NCBI RefSeq assembly: GCF_008107695.1
Contig: NZ_VIRG01000066.1
Span: 186,001 to 250,000, forward strand
DNA from: Stappia sp. BW2
GTDB taxonomy: Bacteria; Pseudomonadota; Alphaproteobacteria; Rhizobiales; Stappiaceae
Direction of reading: 5' to 3'
DNA length: 64,000 nt
The translations under genes and the position numbers were made by a program. The notes under the pieces were generated by a model that saw only the letters and a program-made list of their open reading frames with translations, ran no database searches and was not told the origin of the DNA. Shown here one piece after another: positions 17,318 through 25,585 of this stretch. The first letter of the stretch is position 1. Each line of letters opens with the position of its first letter.

Positions 17318-19354
17318 ATGACCGAGACCGTTAAACACGCCAAAGTCGTTTTCCAACCGAGCGGACGCCGGGGAACTTTTCCCGTCGGAACGCCCCTGCT
17401 CGACGCAGCCCGCTCGCTCGGGGTCTATGTGGAATCGGTATGTGGCGGACGTGGCATTTGCGGGCGCTGCCAGATTTCGGTTTCCGAAGGCACGTTCGCC
17501 AAGGAAAATCTGACCAGTAGAGCCGAAAACCTGGAAGGAGCCACCGAGGCGGAAACCCGCTATGCAACCTTGCGCAAATTGCCTGCCGACAGGCGGCTTT
17601 CCTGCCAGGCAAAGATTCTGGGGGATCTTGTTGTCGATGTTCCGACCGATGCCCAGACCAACCGCCAGGTCGTGCGCAAACGCGCAGAGGCTCGTACTAT
17701 CGAAGCGGACAGCCCGATCTCTCTTGTTTCCGTTGCGATTGCCGAACCGGACATGGAAACGCCGCGAGGAGACATCGACCGGTTGCGTGAAGCCCTGATT
17801 GCAGAGACGGGAATTGCCGATCTCGCAATCGACCCGGTCTTGCTGCCGAGCGTCCAGACGACGTTGCGCAAGGGCAATTGGCATGTGACCGCCGCCATCC
17901 ACGAGGATAGAGGCGTCCTGCCGACGCTGGTCGCCCTCCGGCCCGGGGATAAGCCTGCGGTCTACGGGCTTGCCGTCGACATCGGCTCCACAACCATTGC
18001 AGCTCATCTGTGTAACTTGCAGAACGGCCGCACGGTTTCATCCGCCGGTACGTCCAACCCGCAGATCCGCTTTGGCGAAGATCTGATGTCCCGGGTGTCC
18101 TATGTGCAGATGAACCCGTCAAAGCTGCCGGATCTGACAAAGGCCGTGCGCGATGCCATCAACGCGCTGATCGGCAAACTTGTCGGCGATGTCGGCGCGG
18201 ACCGCACGGATGTGCTCGACGCGACCTTTGTCGGCAATCCGGTGATGCACCACCTGTTTCTTGGTATCGATCCGGTGGAACTTGGCGGGGCTCCTTTCGC
18301 GCTGGCGGCTTCCGACGCCATGGTACTGAACGCACGCGATCTGGACCTGGAACTGAACCCCGGAGCCCGTGTCTACATGCTGCCCTGTATCGCCGGCCAT
18401 GTCGGTGCCGATGCCGCGGCTGCAACGCTAGCTGAAAGCCCGTATAAACTTGACGAGATCACCCTGCTCGTCGACGTCGGCACCAATGCGGAAATCGTTC
18501 TGGGCAACAGAAACCGGCTGCTGGCGGCCTCCTCTCCCACTGGCCCCGCGTTCGAGGGCGCCGAGATTTCTTCCGGACAACGCGCCGCGCCTGGCGCCAT
18601 CGAGCGCATCCGCATTGACAAGGAAACGCTTGAGCCGCGCTTCAAGGTGATCGGCGTCGATGAATGGTCGGACGAAGAAGGATTTGCCGAGAAGGTCGAC
18701 ACCGTCGGCGTCACCGGCATCTGCGGTTCGGGCATCATCGAGGCGGTTGCCGAGATGTATCTGGCCGGGCTCATCACCGAAGATGGCGTGATCAATGGCG
18801 CGATGGCCGAGCGGACCCCGCGCGTCAAATCCACCGGCCGGACTTTTTCATATGTGATTGCAAGCGATGGGGTCGAAATCTCGATCCTTCAGACGGACAT
18901 CCGCGCGATCCAGCTTGCCAAGGGCGCGCTCTATGCCGGTGTCAAACTGCTGCAGGACAAGCTGGGTACCTATGCACTGGATCGCATTCGTCTGGCTGGT
19001 GCTTTCGGCAGCTACATCGACCCAAAATACGCAATGATCCTGGGGCTCCTTCCCGATTGCCCGCTGGAGGGTGTCTCCGGCGTTGGCAATGCCGCAGGCA
19101 CAGGCGCGCGCATGGCGCTGCTCAACCGGGGCTACAGGCGCGAGATCGAACAGACCGTTCGGGATATCGAGAAAATCGAGACAGCCCTGGAGCCAAAGTT
19201 CCAGGAGCATTTCGTCAATGCCATGGCGCTGCCCAACAAGGTCGATCCCTTCCCCAATCTCCGCGCCGCTGTCGAATTGCCCGAGCGCAAGGAAGCAGAC
19301 GCCGGTTCGGATGCAAGCGGGGGCGAGCGCCGACGGAGGCGGCGCCGGGGCTGA
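17318..19354 (+). CDS. RamA-like ASKHA ferredoxin, corrinoid reactivase
   Basis: The 678-residue protein joins an N-terminal 2Fe-2S domain to a long ASKHA ATPase domain. The cluster cysteines are C42, C48, C51 and C96 (VCGGRGICGRC and LSCQ). The ATPase half starts at YGLAVDIGSTTIAAHL and includes VDVGTNAEIVLG and GICGSGIIEAVAEMY. Such proteins use ATP and a low-potential electron to bring inactive cob(II)alamin back to cob(I)alamin. The ATG at 17318 gives the family N-terminus; the longer frame from 17255 does not. The protein ends in SGGERRRRRRRG, with seven consecutive Arg. It closes the cluster after a 276-base gap. Confidence 0.9.
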   Translation: MTETVKHAKVVFQPSGRRGTFPVGTPLLDAARSLGVYVESVCGGRGICGRCQISVSEGTFAKENLTSRAENLEGATEAETRYATLRKLPADRRLSCQAKILGDLVVDVPTDAQTNRQVVRKRAEARTIEADSPISLVSVAIAEPDMETPRGDIDRLREALIAETGIADLAIDPVLLPSVQTTLRKGNWHVTAAIHEDRGVLPTLVALRPGDKPAVYGLAVDIGSTTIAAHLCNLQNGRTVSSAGTSNPQIRFGEDLMSRVSYVQMNPSKLPDLTKAVRDAINALIGKLVGDVGADRTDVLDATFVGNPVMHHLFLGIDPVELGGAPFALAASDAMVLNARDLDLELNPGARVYMLPCIAGHVGADAAAATLAESPYKLDEITLLVDVGTNAEIVLGNRNRLLAASSPTGPAFEGAEISSGQRAAPGAIERIRIDKETLEPRFKVIGVDEWSDEEGFAEKVDTVGVTGICGSGIIEAVAEMYLAGLITEDGVINGAMAERTPRVKSTGRTFSYVIASDGVEISILQTDIRAIQLAKGALYAGVKLLQDKLGTYALDRIRLAGAFGSYIDPKYAMILGLLPDCPLEGVSGVGNAAGTGARMALLNRGYRREIEQTVRDIEKIETALEPKFQEHFVNAMALPNKVDPFPNLRAAVELPERKEADAGSDASGGERRRRRRRG

Positions 19355-19408
19355 CAGCCTGAGCGAAAAAGCGGGCAAGCATGAAAGAGCGGCAGAACGG
19401 ATCCGCCG

Positions 19409-20233
19409 CTACTGATCCCAGAAATACTGATCCCGCATACGCCGCCAGATCTTTTCGCCCACGAGGCAATCATAGGGTTCCTCGAAGGTGAATTGGGCTG
19501 GAATGACTTTCGGCTCTGGAGGAGTGACGCCGCCGATCTCTAGAATGAGCTTGCGGCGGACAGCTTCGGGAAACTGTTCCCAGTCGTCCACCGGAATGAC
19601 GAAGCTGGCGGGCCCGCCGATGACACAGCGCTGATAATAGACGTCGAGATCCGGGATATTGAACTGGAAGCCCATGCCGCCGGTGGTCATCAGTGGCAAT
19701 CCGTTGATCACCAGCCCGGCCTCCACCGCGGCATCGCGGGCTTGCTCCACAGCAGCGCCCTGGTTGTTGGGACCATCCCCGGAAATATCGATCACCCGCC
19801 GGTCCGCCTTGAAGGGGGCGTCGACAAGCAAGGCCGATGCATGTCTGATTGCTCCGGAAATCGAGGTGCGCCGCTGCCCGTAGGTGCTATCGGCCATAAC
19901 CTTGCCGGCGAAGGCCTGAGCGTCCTCCGTGTTCTCGATCACCGACCATCCGACAATCTCGCGCGCGTGGCTTTCGTTGGCCCACTCGAACATCATCAGG
20001 GCGATCCGACCATGGGCGCCATAGCCGATGGCGCGCACCACTTCCGGGCTGGCAATGGCGGCCGCATAGCCGCGACGCTGAATCTGAAGCTCTTCTGGCG
20101 ACATGGAGCGCGAGACATCAACCGCAAGAACCAGAGCGACATCAACCTGTTCCTGCGCGAGCGCCGGACCGAGAGGAGCCAGAAGCAGAGCGACTGCACC
20201 TGCAAGTGAGCGGACTTGGGAAAGCCTCCACAT
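19409..20233 (-). CDS. DUF1194 (VWFA-like) secreted protein
   Basis: The 274-residue protein begins with a signal peptide (LAGAVALLLAPLGPALAQ) and continues as a von Willebrand A-like domain of the DUF1194 family. The metal-binding DxSxS motif is present in LAVDVSRSMSPEE, and the following DISGDGPNNQG fits the family. Function is not established; an adhesion or protein-binding role in the periplasm is possible. The ATG at 20233 was chosen for the signal peptide. A much longer open frame continues upstream to 21184, antisense to the next gene, and is not part of this protein. It converges on the reactivase gene. Confidence 0.85.
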   Translation of the reverse strand: MWRLSQVRSLAGAVALLLAPLGPALAQEQVDVALVLAVDVSRSMSPEELQIQRRGYAAAIASPEVVRAIGYGAHGRIALMMFEWANESHAREIVGWSVIENTEDAQAFAGKVMADSTYGQRRTSISGAIRHASALLVDAPFKADRRVIDISGDGPNNQGAAVEQARDAAVEAGLVINGLPLMTTGGMGFQFNIPDLDVYYQRCVIGGPASFVIPVDDWEQFPEAVRRKLILEIGGVTPPEPKVIPAQFTFEEPYDCLVGEKIWRRMRDQYFWDQ

Positions 20234-20392
20234 GACCAAAGGATAACCGAAACAGGGGGAACCGCCAGCAACTTGGCGCATCGTCAGATAAACCATCTGT
20301 GATCGGAAGCGGTCACCAGCCGAAGGAACACTTTCGCCGCCCTGCCCGCCTCGGCTATAACCACAGCAAAGCAAACCCTGGAGGAGCGTTCC

Positions 20393-21214
20393 ATGTCCGA
20401 AACCGCAGCAAATGACGAGATCCAGAAACCGATGCTCGCAACGCTTCTTCATGAGGGCGTTTACCGGATCGTGATGCAGCGGCCAGAGCGGATGAATTCT
20501 CTGTCGAGCGAGATGATGACCGCCCTTGCCGGCGAGTTGCGCAAAGCCGCTGAAGACCCTGCCGTGCGTGTTGTCCTGCTCGGTGCGGAAGGCAAGGTAT
20601 TCTGCGCGGGGCACGACCTGAAGGAATTGACCGCAGCGCGCGGAGACGCTGACGGCGGCAAGGCGACCTATGAGCGGATCATGCGCCAGTGTTCGGACCT
20701 GATGCAGCAGATCGTCCGTCTGCCCAAGCCGGTGATTGCCGTGGTGACGGGCGTTGCCACCGCAGCCGGGTGCCAGCTGGTTGCCTCCTGCGACCTTGCC
20801 CTTGCCACCGACACGGCCACTTTCTGCACACCGGGCGTCAACATCGGCCTGTTCTGCTCCACGCCCATGGTTGCACTGTCCCGCAATGTTGCGCCGAAAC
20901 AGGCCATGGAAATGCTGTTGACGGGCGAAAGCATCGATGCGTCCACGGCCAAGGATTTCGGCCTGATCAACCGCATCGTCCCGCGTGACTACCTGGAGCA
21001 GGTCGTCCAGAAATACGCGGAAACGATCGCTTCCAAGTCCTCCAAGACGCTGAAAATCGGCAAGGAGGCATTCTATCGTCAGTTGGAAATGCCACTGTCG
21101 GATGCCTATGATTTTGCAGCACAGACCATGGTGGACAACATGATGGCGCGGGATGCGGAAGAAGGCATCAATGCCTTTCTGCAAAAACGCAAACCCGAAT
21201 GGACGGACAGCTGA
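20393..21214 (+). CDS. Enoyl-CoA hydratase/isomerase family protein without catalytic glutamates
   Basis: The 273-residue protein has the crotonase fold. Oxyanion-hole elements are present (VFCAGHDLKEL and GVATAAGCQLVASCD). The two glutamates that act as acid and base in enoyl-CoA hydratase are missing: the position in GCQLVAS holds Gln and the position in TPGVNIGL holds Gly. This pattern fits the ECHDC3-like branch of the superfamily, whose reaction is not settled. It is probably cotranscribed with the DUF3052 gene 35 bases downstream. Start ATG follows a GGAGG site (AACCCTGGAGGAGCGTTCC). Confidence 0.88.
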   Translation: MSETAANDEIQKPMLATLLHEGVYRIVMQRPERMNSLSSEMMTALAGELRKAAEDPAVRVVLLGAEGKVFCAGHDLKELTAARGDADGGKATYERIMRQCSDLMQQIVRLPKPVIAVVTGVATAAGCQLVASCDLALATDTATFCTPGVNIGLFCSTPMVALSRNVAPKQAMEMLLTGESIDASTAKDFGLINRIVPRDYLEQVVQKYAETIASKSSKTLKIGKEAFYRQLEMPLSDAYDFAAQTMVDNMMARDAEEGINAFLQKRKPEWTDS

Positions 21215-21249
21215 TCCGGCCAGCTATTCAAAGGCCTCAAGGATAAGCC

Positions 21250-21684
21250 ATGCCAGAAGCCGGTTACTCCGGACGTCCGCTGTCTGCAAAGCTCGGGCTG
21301 AAACCCGGAATGGTTTGCTGGCGTCACCGGATGCCGGAAGGCATTGCCAAGCTTCTGCAGACCCAAGACCCCGGCGTGGTGACAATCCCCACACCGGAGC
21401 CCGCTCTTGATTGCGCGCATGTGTTTGTTACGGAACGGGCGGATCTCGCCGGCCATCTGGCAGCCCTTCGGGACGTACTGGCTCCAAATGGCATGATCTG
21501 GGTGTCCTGGCCGAAAAAGGCCAGCAAGGTGCCAACGGATATCACCGAAGATACCATTCGCGAACTCTGCCTGCCGATGGACCTCGTGGACGTCAAGGTT
21601 TGTGCCGTCGACGAAATCTGGTCCGGTTTGAAGCTGATGATCCGCAAGGAACTCCGGAAGGATCAGGCGGCAAAACTGGCCTGA
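21250..21684 (+). CDS. DUF3052 family protein
   Basis: The 144-residue soluble protein matches DUF3052, a family of small proteins with no known activity. It starts with GYSGRPLSAKLGLKPGMVCW and carries the characteristic WVSWPKKASKVPTDITEDTIRE segment. It follows the enoyl-CoA hydratase-like gene on the same strand by 35 bases and converges on an AraC-type regulator gene. No domain with a known role is visible. Confidence 0.82.
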   Translation: MPEAGYSGRPLSAKLGLKPGMVCWRHRMPEGIAKLLQTQDPGVVTIPTPEPALDCAHVFVTERADLAGHLAALRDVLAPNGMIWVSWPKKASKVPTDITEDTIRELCLPMDLVDVKVCAVDEIWSGLKLMIRKELRKDQAAKLA

Positions 21685-21693
21685 AACCCTACC

Positions 21694-21712
21694 GGCAGCT
21701 CACACTGCTGCC
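21694..21712. terminator. Hairpin between convergent DUF3052 and AraC/GyrI genes
   Basis: GGCAGC (21694-21699) and GCTGCC (21707-21712) form a six-base stem in the 52-base gap between two convergent genes. There is no T-run, so the terminator call is weak. Confidence 0.35.
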
Positions 21713-21736
21713 AGTGAGGTTCAGCGAGGTTCCCCG

Positions 21737-22609
21737 TCATTTCAGCGGCAGGAAAATGTCGGTTTTCGCCTCGTGCTCGGGAACGTCCGGGAAGAAACTG
21801 AGGCGTTGAACGAACAACGGATAGTCGCGCAGCTCCTCCCCGCTTTGCGGCAGCCAGTCGCGATACAGGGCGCGGATCGTTTCTTCGGCAAAGTCGAGCG
21901 GACCGGAATGCCTGATAACAGCGCAGCGCCCTGCCGGTATCGTTCCAGGTTCCACACCCTCATCATTTTCCGTGACTGGCCCGTTGACAGCACAGCAAAC
22001 ACCGATCCGATAATCCTCAGGCAGCGCCGTCTTGGGGTCGTCATAGAGAATATTGAACGTCACGCTTCTGGACGGAGGGCTTGCATGTGCTTTCCGCCAA
22101 GCGATGAAACGCCGGACGGTCGCTGGTACCTCCTGCGGCGGTCCGCGATGCTCGAGTATGGCGACGGCTGTTTCAGGAAAAGCGACGATCCGGACGGCCG
22201 AGCCATCAAGGGACTGATCCGACATGAACTGTCCTTTCAACTGCAGTAAGGGGTCGTAGGTTCTGTGCCAGACAGACCAGTCGGGTGTTGACCGGAACGC
22301 CGACGGGCTGTGCCCGAAAACGCGCTTGAACGCACGCGAGAAGCTTTCAAGATTTTCATAGCCCGCATCGAAGGCGATCTCGGTGACCGGCAGTTCGCGT
22401 CTGAATGCGAGCTGCTGTCCGGCACGCTTGAGCCTCAGGAGCCGCCGGTAGTCGGCAACGCCCAGGCCGAAGAACGCCGAGAACTGGCGCTGAAAATGAA
22501 ACGTCGAATAGGCGGCAACACCGGCAAGCGCAGAAACGTCAAGCGGACCGTCCAGCGTCTGGTCTATTGCCTCCAATACCTTCTGGAACCGCTGTTTCAA
22601 TTCACCCAT
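21737..22609 (-). CDS. AraC-family regulator with GyrI-like effector domain
   Basis: The 290-residue protein has an N-terminal AraC double helix-turn-helix (about residues 1-110, including AAYSTFHFQRQFSAFFGLG and the second HTH AFDAGYENLESFSRAFKRVFG) and a C-terminal GyrI-like/effector-binding domain (about 135-290). This Rob/SbmC-style order is used by regulators that sense hydrophobic compounds. The gene stands alone, convergent with DUF3052 and divergent from the CoA-binding protein gene. The target genes are not evident. Confidence 0.88.
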   Translation of the reverse strand: MGELKQRFQKVLEAIDQTLDGPLDVSALAGVAAYSTFHFQRQFSAFFGLGVADYRRLLRLKRAGQQLAFRRELPVTEIAFDAGYENLESFSRAFKRVFGHSPSAFRSTPDWSVWHRTYDPLLQLKGQFMSDQSLDGSAVRIVAFPETAVAILEHRGPPQEVPATVRRFIAWRKAHASPPSRSVTFNILYDDPKTALPEDYRIGVCCAVNGPVTENDEGVEPGTIPAGRCAVIRHSGPLDFAEETIRALYRDWLPQSGEELRDYPLFVQRLSFFPDVPEHEAKTDIFLPLK

Positions 22610-22792
22610 GCGACGCCGCCTTCCGTTTGCCTGTCTGGCCTCTCCTGTTTACCGGTGAACGGTTCGGGGCGCCTGACCGTCCCTGCGCAGTTTCATAAAT
22701 CTTCAAGGAAGACCGGAATGCGGCACAAGGCCCCTTGCGGCCCGGCGGCATTTCGAATTGGATGACCCGGTAAATCTGAGGATCTCCATTCC

Positions 22793-23323
22793 ATGAATCA
22801 CGACACTTATGCGGACGCCTATATCAAGGGTATTCTCGACGAGGTGAAAACCATCGCCATGATCGGCGCGAGTGCCAACAATGTCCGGCCGTCCTATTTT
22901 GTGCTGAAGTACCTTTTGTCCAAAGGATACAAAGTGTGGCCCATCAATCCGGGTCAGGCGGGCAAGGAGATCCTGGGACAGAAGGTCTATGCGTCTCTGG
23001 ACGAATTGCCGGCGGTGCCGGACATGATCGATATCTTTCGCAATTCCGAAGCTGCCGGTGCAATCGTCGATGAAGTGATTGCCAGCGGAAAGCTGCCCAA
23101 GGTCATCTGGATGCAACTGACAGTTCGCCATGCCGAGGCCGCGGCCCGAGCGGAAGAAGCGGGCATCAAAATGGTGATGGATCGCTGCCCGAAGATTGAA
23201 TACGGTCGATTGTCCGGTGAAATCGGCTGGGCCGGCGTAAATTCCAGAACCCTTTCCTCCAAACGCCCTGCCCTCAAGGCCGGGTTCCAGCATCGTGGGC
23301 TTTCCGGGGAAAAAGACAACTGA
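22793..23323 (+). CDS. CoA-binding domain protein (YccU-like)
   Basis: The 176-residue protein has a single CoA-binding Rossmann domain of the succinyl-CoA synthetase alpha type. The nucleotide-binding start is visible in IAMIGASANNVRPSYFV, followed by GYKVWPINPGQAG, DMIDIFRNSEAA and KVIWMQLTV. The C-terminal DRCPKIEYGRL matches YccU-like proteins. The function is unknown, probably binding of CoA or a related cofactor. Next on the same strand are very small membrane protein genes; the following metY gene could depend on the same region, but nearly 1 kb separates them. Confidence 0.87.
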   Translation: MNHDTYADAYIKGILDEVKTIAMIGASANNVRPSYFVLKYLLSKGYKVWPINPGQAGKEILGQKVYASLDELPAVPDMIDIFRNSEAAGAIVDEVIASGKLPKVIWMQLTVRHAEAAARAEEAGIKMVMDRCPKIEYGRLSGEIGWAGVNSRTLSSKRPALKAGFQHRGLSGEKDN

Positions 23324-23415
23324 TTTTCCCCAACGCATCAGCTTCGCACAATGCTCGCGTGTAGCTCGTTTATCGAGATCCGAGCAACCGGATGGCATCA
23401 GCAGCGGGAGGCAGC

Positions 23416-23601
23416 ATGACCCAAGACCCGAACCTGTTTACCGCATTTGAGTGGGTCCTCATGGCCATGGCGGGCCTGGTTGCCCTGCTGCTGTTTGCAT
23501 TCGTTCACAAGGCTCGACACGGTTCGCCCTTCGCCGATCGCGACGAAACCTGGACCCGCGACAAAGCCGGCTCCGGCGAACGGGAGCAAAGTGGCGAATA
23601 A
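23416..23601 (+). CDS. Small single-span membrane protein
   Basis: This 61-residue protein has one strong membrane segment (FEWVLMAMAGLVALLLFAFV) followed by a charged C-terminus rich in Asp, Glu, Lys and Arg. The ATG at 23416 follows GGGAGG by five bases, a good ribosome binding site; an in-frame upstream start at 23392 lacks one. I recognise no family. It is the first of three tiny membrane-protein frames in 700 bases between the CoA-binding protein and metY. Confidence 0.6.
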   Translation: MTQDPNLFTAFEWVLMAMAGLVALLLFAFVHKARHGSPFADRDETWTRDKAGSGEREQSGE

Positions 23602-23736
23602 ATTGGGGTCAACGTATGCGCTCCTGCTGCAAAGCTCTGCTTGTTTCTGCTAGGATAGGTTGATCGAGGGTTGTGGTATTGGCCTGCCTTCTGGCGAGGT
23701 TCCGCCTATGAGGGCAGTTTCGAGAGGGCATGGGTC

Positions 23737-23865
23737 ATGATATTCGCTCTGGCGACTGTCGCATTCGTCGTCTGTATCGCAGTGCTGATTCATCTGCAGA
23801 AGGCGGCTGCGGAGAAAGCTCGCGATACCAAACGCAACAGAGCCGTTCCCTCCGACGAAATCTGA
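23737..23865 (+). CDS. Very small single-span membrane protein, candidate
   Basis: This 42-codon frame encodes one hydrophobic helix (IFALATVAFVVCIAVLIHLQ) and a basic tail, KARDTKRNR, ending VPSDEI. An ATG at 23737 follows GAGGG by about eight bases; the same frame can be opened further upstream, at 23671, by a non-ATG codon. No family is recognised. The hydrophobic helix, positive-inside tail and neighbouring frames of similar build make translation plausible but unproven. Confidence 0.45.
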   Translation: MIFALATVAFVVCIAVLIHLQKAAAEKARDTKRNRAVPSDEI

Positions 23866-24000
23866 GAATTTTAATTTCTATTTATAAGAGCTTTCACTCA
23901 ATTTGCCCCGAATGCTCGCGAATTTCTTTCCCTTTCGTCCATAAGACATCGTTAACCTTCTCCCTCGCATCGACATTTTTGAGGCTCAAAGGAGGCCGCG

Positions 24001-24126
24001 TTGTTTGCTGTCCTCGCAGATATGACCTTTCTGGCCTGGAGCCTGCCGCTGCTGGCAGCCACACTGTTGTTCGGTGTCTATTTCGGCGTAAAGCTGGAGA
24101 ACCGCAACACCTGGTCCGACCATTAG
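24001..24126 (+). CDS. Very small membrane protein with TTG start, candidate
   Basis: This 41-codon frame begins with TTG at 24001, preceded by AAAGGAGG with a five-base spacer, an ideal ribosome binding site. The product has one hydrophobic helix (LAWSLPLLAATLLFGVYFGV) and the polar tail KLENRNTWSDH. A later in-frame ATG at 24022 has no comparable site. The Trp-helix-LE layout vaguely recalls small cytochrome-oxidase subunits such as CydX, but no oxidase genes are near, so I do not assign a function. Confidence 0.5.
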   Translation: MFAVLADMTFLAWSLPLLAATLLFGVYFGVKLENRNTWSDH

Positions 24127-24225
24127 AGGTTTTCGCCAGACCTCGATATGCAGCGCACCGGCCAATTCAGCCTAAAGCTTTGACAAACTTAATTTCCTTT
24201 AGCTCACAAAACCGCAAAATCGTTC

Positions 24226-24253
24226 TTTGACCTGCCATGCGGCTTCGGTCAAA
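24226..24253 (+). promoter_or_regulatory. Short leader hairpin upstream of metY
   Basis: TTTGACC (24226-24232) pairs with GGTCAAA (24247-24253), ending 30 bases before the metY ATG. It does not match the SAM-II or SAM/SAH riboswitch patterns that I know. Its role, if any, is unknown. Confidence 0.25.
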
Positions 24254-24283
24254 CTGGCCGCCAATCCAACAGGGAGGTCTTTT

Positions 24284-25564
24284 ATGAGCGACAATATTCC
24301 GGGTTTTTCCACTCTTGCGATTCACGCTGGCGCTGCGCCGGATCCATCAACAGGCGCGCGGGCGACACCAATTTATCAGACGACGTCGTTCGTCTTTGAC
24401 GATGTCGATCACGCAGCTTCCCTGTTCGGTCTGCAGGCATTCGGCAACATCTACACCCGGATTACCAACCCGACGACGGCTGTTCTTGAAGAGCGCGTTG
24501 CAGCGCTTGAAGGCGGCACCGCCGCGCTTGCGACAGCTTCCGGCCATTCGGCACAGCTCCTGTGTTTCCACAGTCTGATGCAGCCGGGCGACAACATCGT
24601 AGCTGCCAACAAGCTCTATGGCGGATCGATCAACCAGCTGAACCATTCTTTCAAAAGCTTCGGCTGGGGCGTGAAGTGGGCCGACCCGGCAGACATGGCA
24701 TCCTTCGAAGCGGCCATTGACGACCGCACGCGCGCGATCTTCATCGAAAGCCTCGCCAATCCGGGCGGCATCGTTGTCGACATCGAAGCAATTGCGAAAA
24801 TCGCAAAGGCCAAGGGTGTGCCGCTAGTGGTCGACAACACCATGGCAACGCCTTACCTGTGCCGCCCGATCGAACACGGTGCGGATATCGTCCTGCACTC
24901 GCTGACCAAGTTCATGGGCGGTCACGGCAATTCCATGGGCGGCATCATCGTCGACGGCGGCAGCTTCGACTGGTCCGCAAGCGGCAACTATCCGCTGCTG
25001 TCCCAGCCACGGCCGGAATACCAGGGCATCGTCCTGCACGAAACCTTCGGCAATTTTGCCTTCGCCATCGCCTGCCGCGTGCTTGGCTTGCGCGATCTCG
25101 GACCGGCTATTTCGCCCTTCAACGCCTTCATGATCCTGACAGGCATCGAAACCCTGCCCCTGCGCATGCAACGTCATTCGGACAATGCCAAGAAAGTCGC
25201 GCTTCATCTTGCTGCCCATGACAAGGTGAAATGGGTGTCCTACGCAGCCCTGCCGGAGGACAAGCACCACGACCTGCAGCAGAAATACATGCCCAAGGGC
25301 GCCGGTGCAGTCTTCACCTTTGGCGTGGAAGGCGGATATGACACGGGTGTCGCGCTGGTCAGCAAGGTGGAGCTGTTCTCGCACCTGGCCAATATCGGCG
25401 ACACGCGCAGCCTGATCATCCATCCCGCCTCCACCACGCACCGCCAGCTCTCGGACGAACAAAAGACGGCTGCCGGTGCAGGCCCGGATGTGGTGCGTAT
25501 CTCGGTCGGGCTGGAGGATGTCGACGACATCATCGCCGATCTCGATCAGGCGCTCGCCGGATAA
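24284..25564 (+). CDS. metY: O-acetylhomoserine sulfhydrylase
   Basis: The 426-residue PLP enzyme of the Cys/Met metabolism family makes homocysteine from O-acetylhomoserine and sulfide. Its length, the start GFSTLAIHAG, PIYQTTSFVFDD, and the Schiff-base lysine in HSLTKFMGGHG support this over cystathionine-forming relatives, which are shorter. The ATG at 24284 follows GGGAGG by seven bases; the longer frame from 24227 has no support. The product is the methyl acceptor for methionine synthase, which links this gene functionally to the corrinoid cluster at 13.4-19.4 kb. An intrinsic terminator follows. Confidence 0.93.
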   Translation: MSDNIPGFSTLAIHAGAAPDPSTGARATPIYQTTSFVFDDVDHAASLFGLQAFGNIYTRITNPTTAVLEERVAALEGGTAALATASGHSAQLLCFHSLMQPGDNIVAANKLYGGSINQLNHSFKSFGWGVKWADPADMASFEAAIDDRTRAIFIESLANPGGIVVDIEAIAKIAKAKGVPLVVDNTMATPYLCRPIEHGADIVLHSLTKFMGGHGNSMGGIIVDGGSFDWSASGNYPLLSQPRPEYQGIVLHETFGNFAFAIACRVLGLRDLGPAISPFNAFMILTGIETLPLRMQRHSDNAKKVALHLAAHDKVKWVSYAALPEDKHHDLQQKYMPKGAGAVFTFGVEGGYDTGVALVSKVELFSHLANIGDTRSLIIHPASTTHRQLSDEQKTAAGAGPDVVRISVGLEDVDDIIADLDQALAG

Positions 25565-25585
25565 CAAACATCAGCGAAACAGACG

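Noticed and set aside
19409..21184. Very long minus-strand frame of 591 codons
   Set aside because: Only the last 274 codons form the DUF1194 protein, which starts with a clear signal peptide. The rest is antisense to the enoyl-CoA hydratase-like gene and has no recognisable content.
24127..24283. Possible SAM riboswitch before metY
   Set aside because: The conserved blocks of SAM-II and SAM/SAH elements that I know are not present; only a short hairpin is seen.
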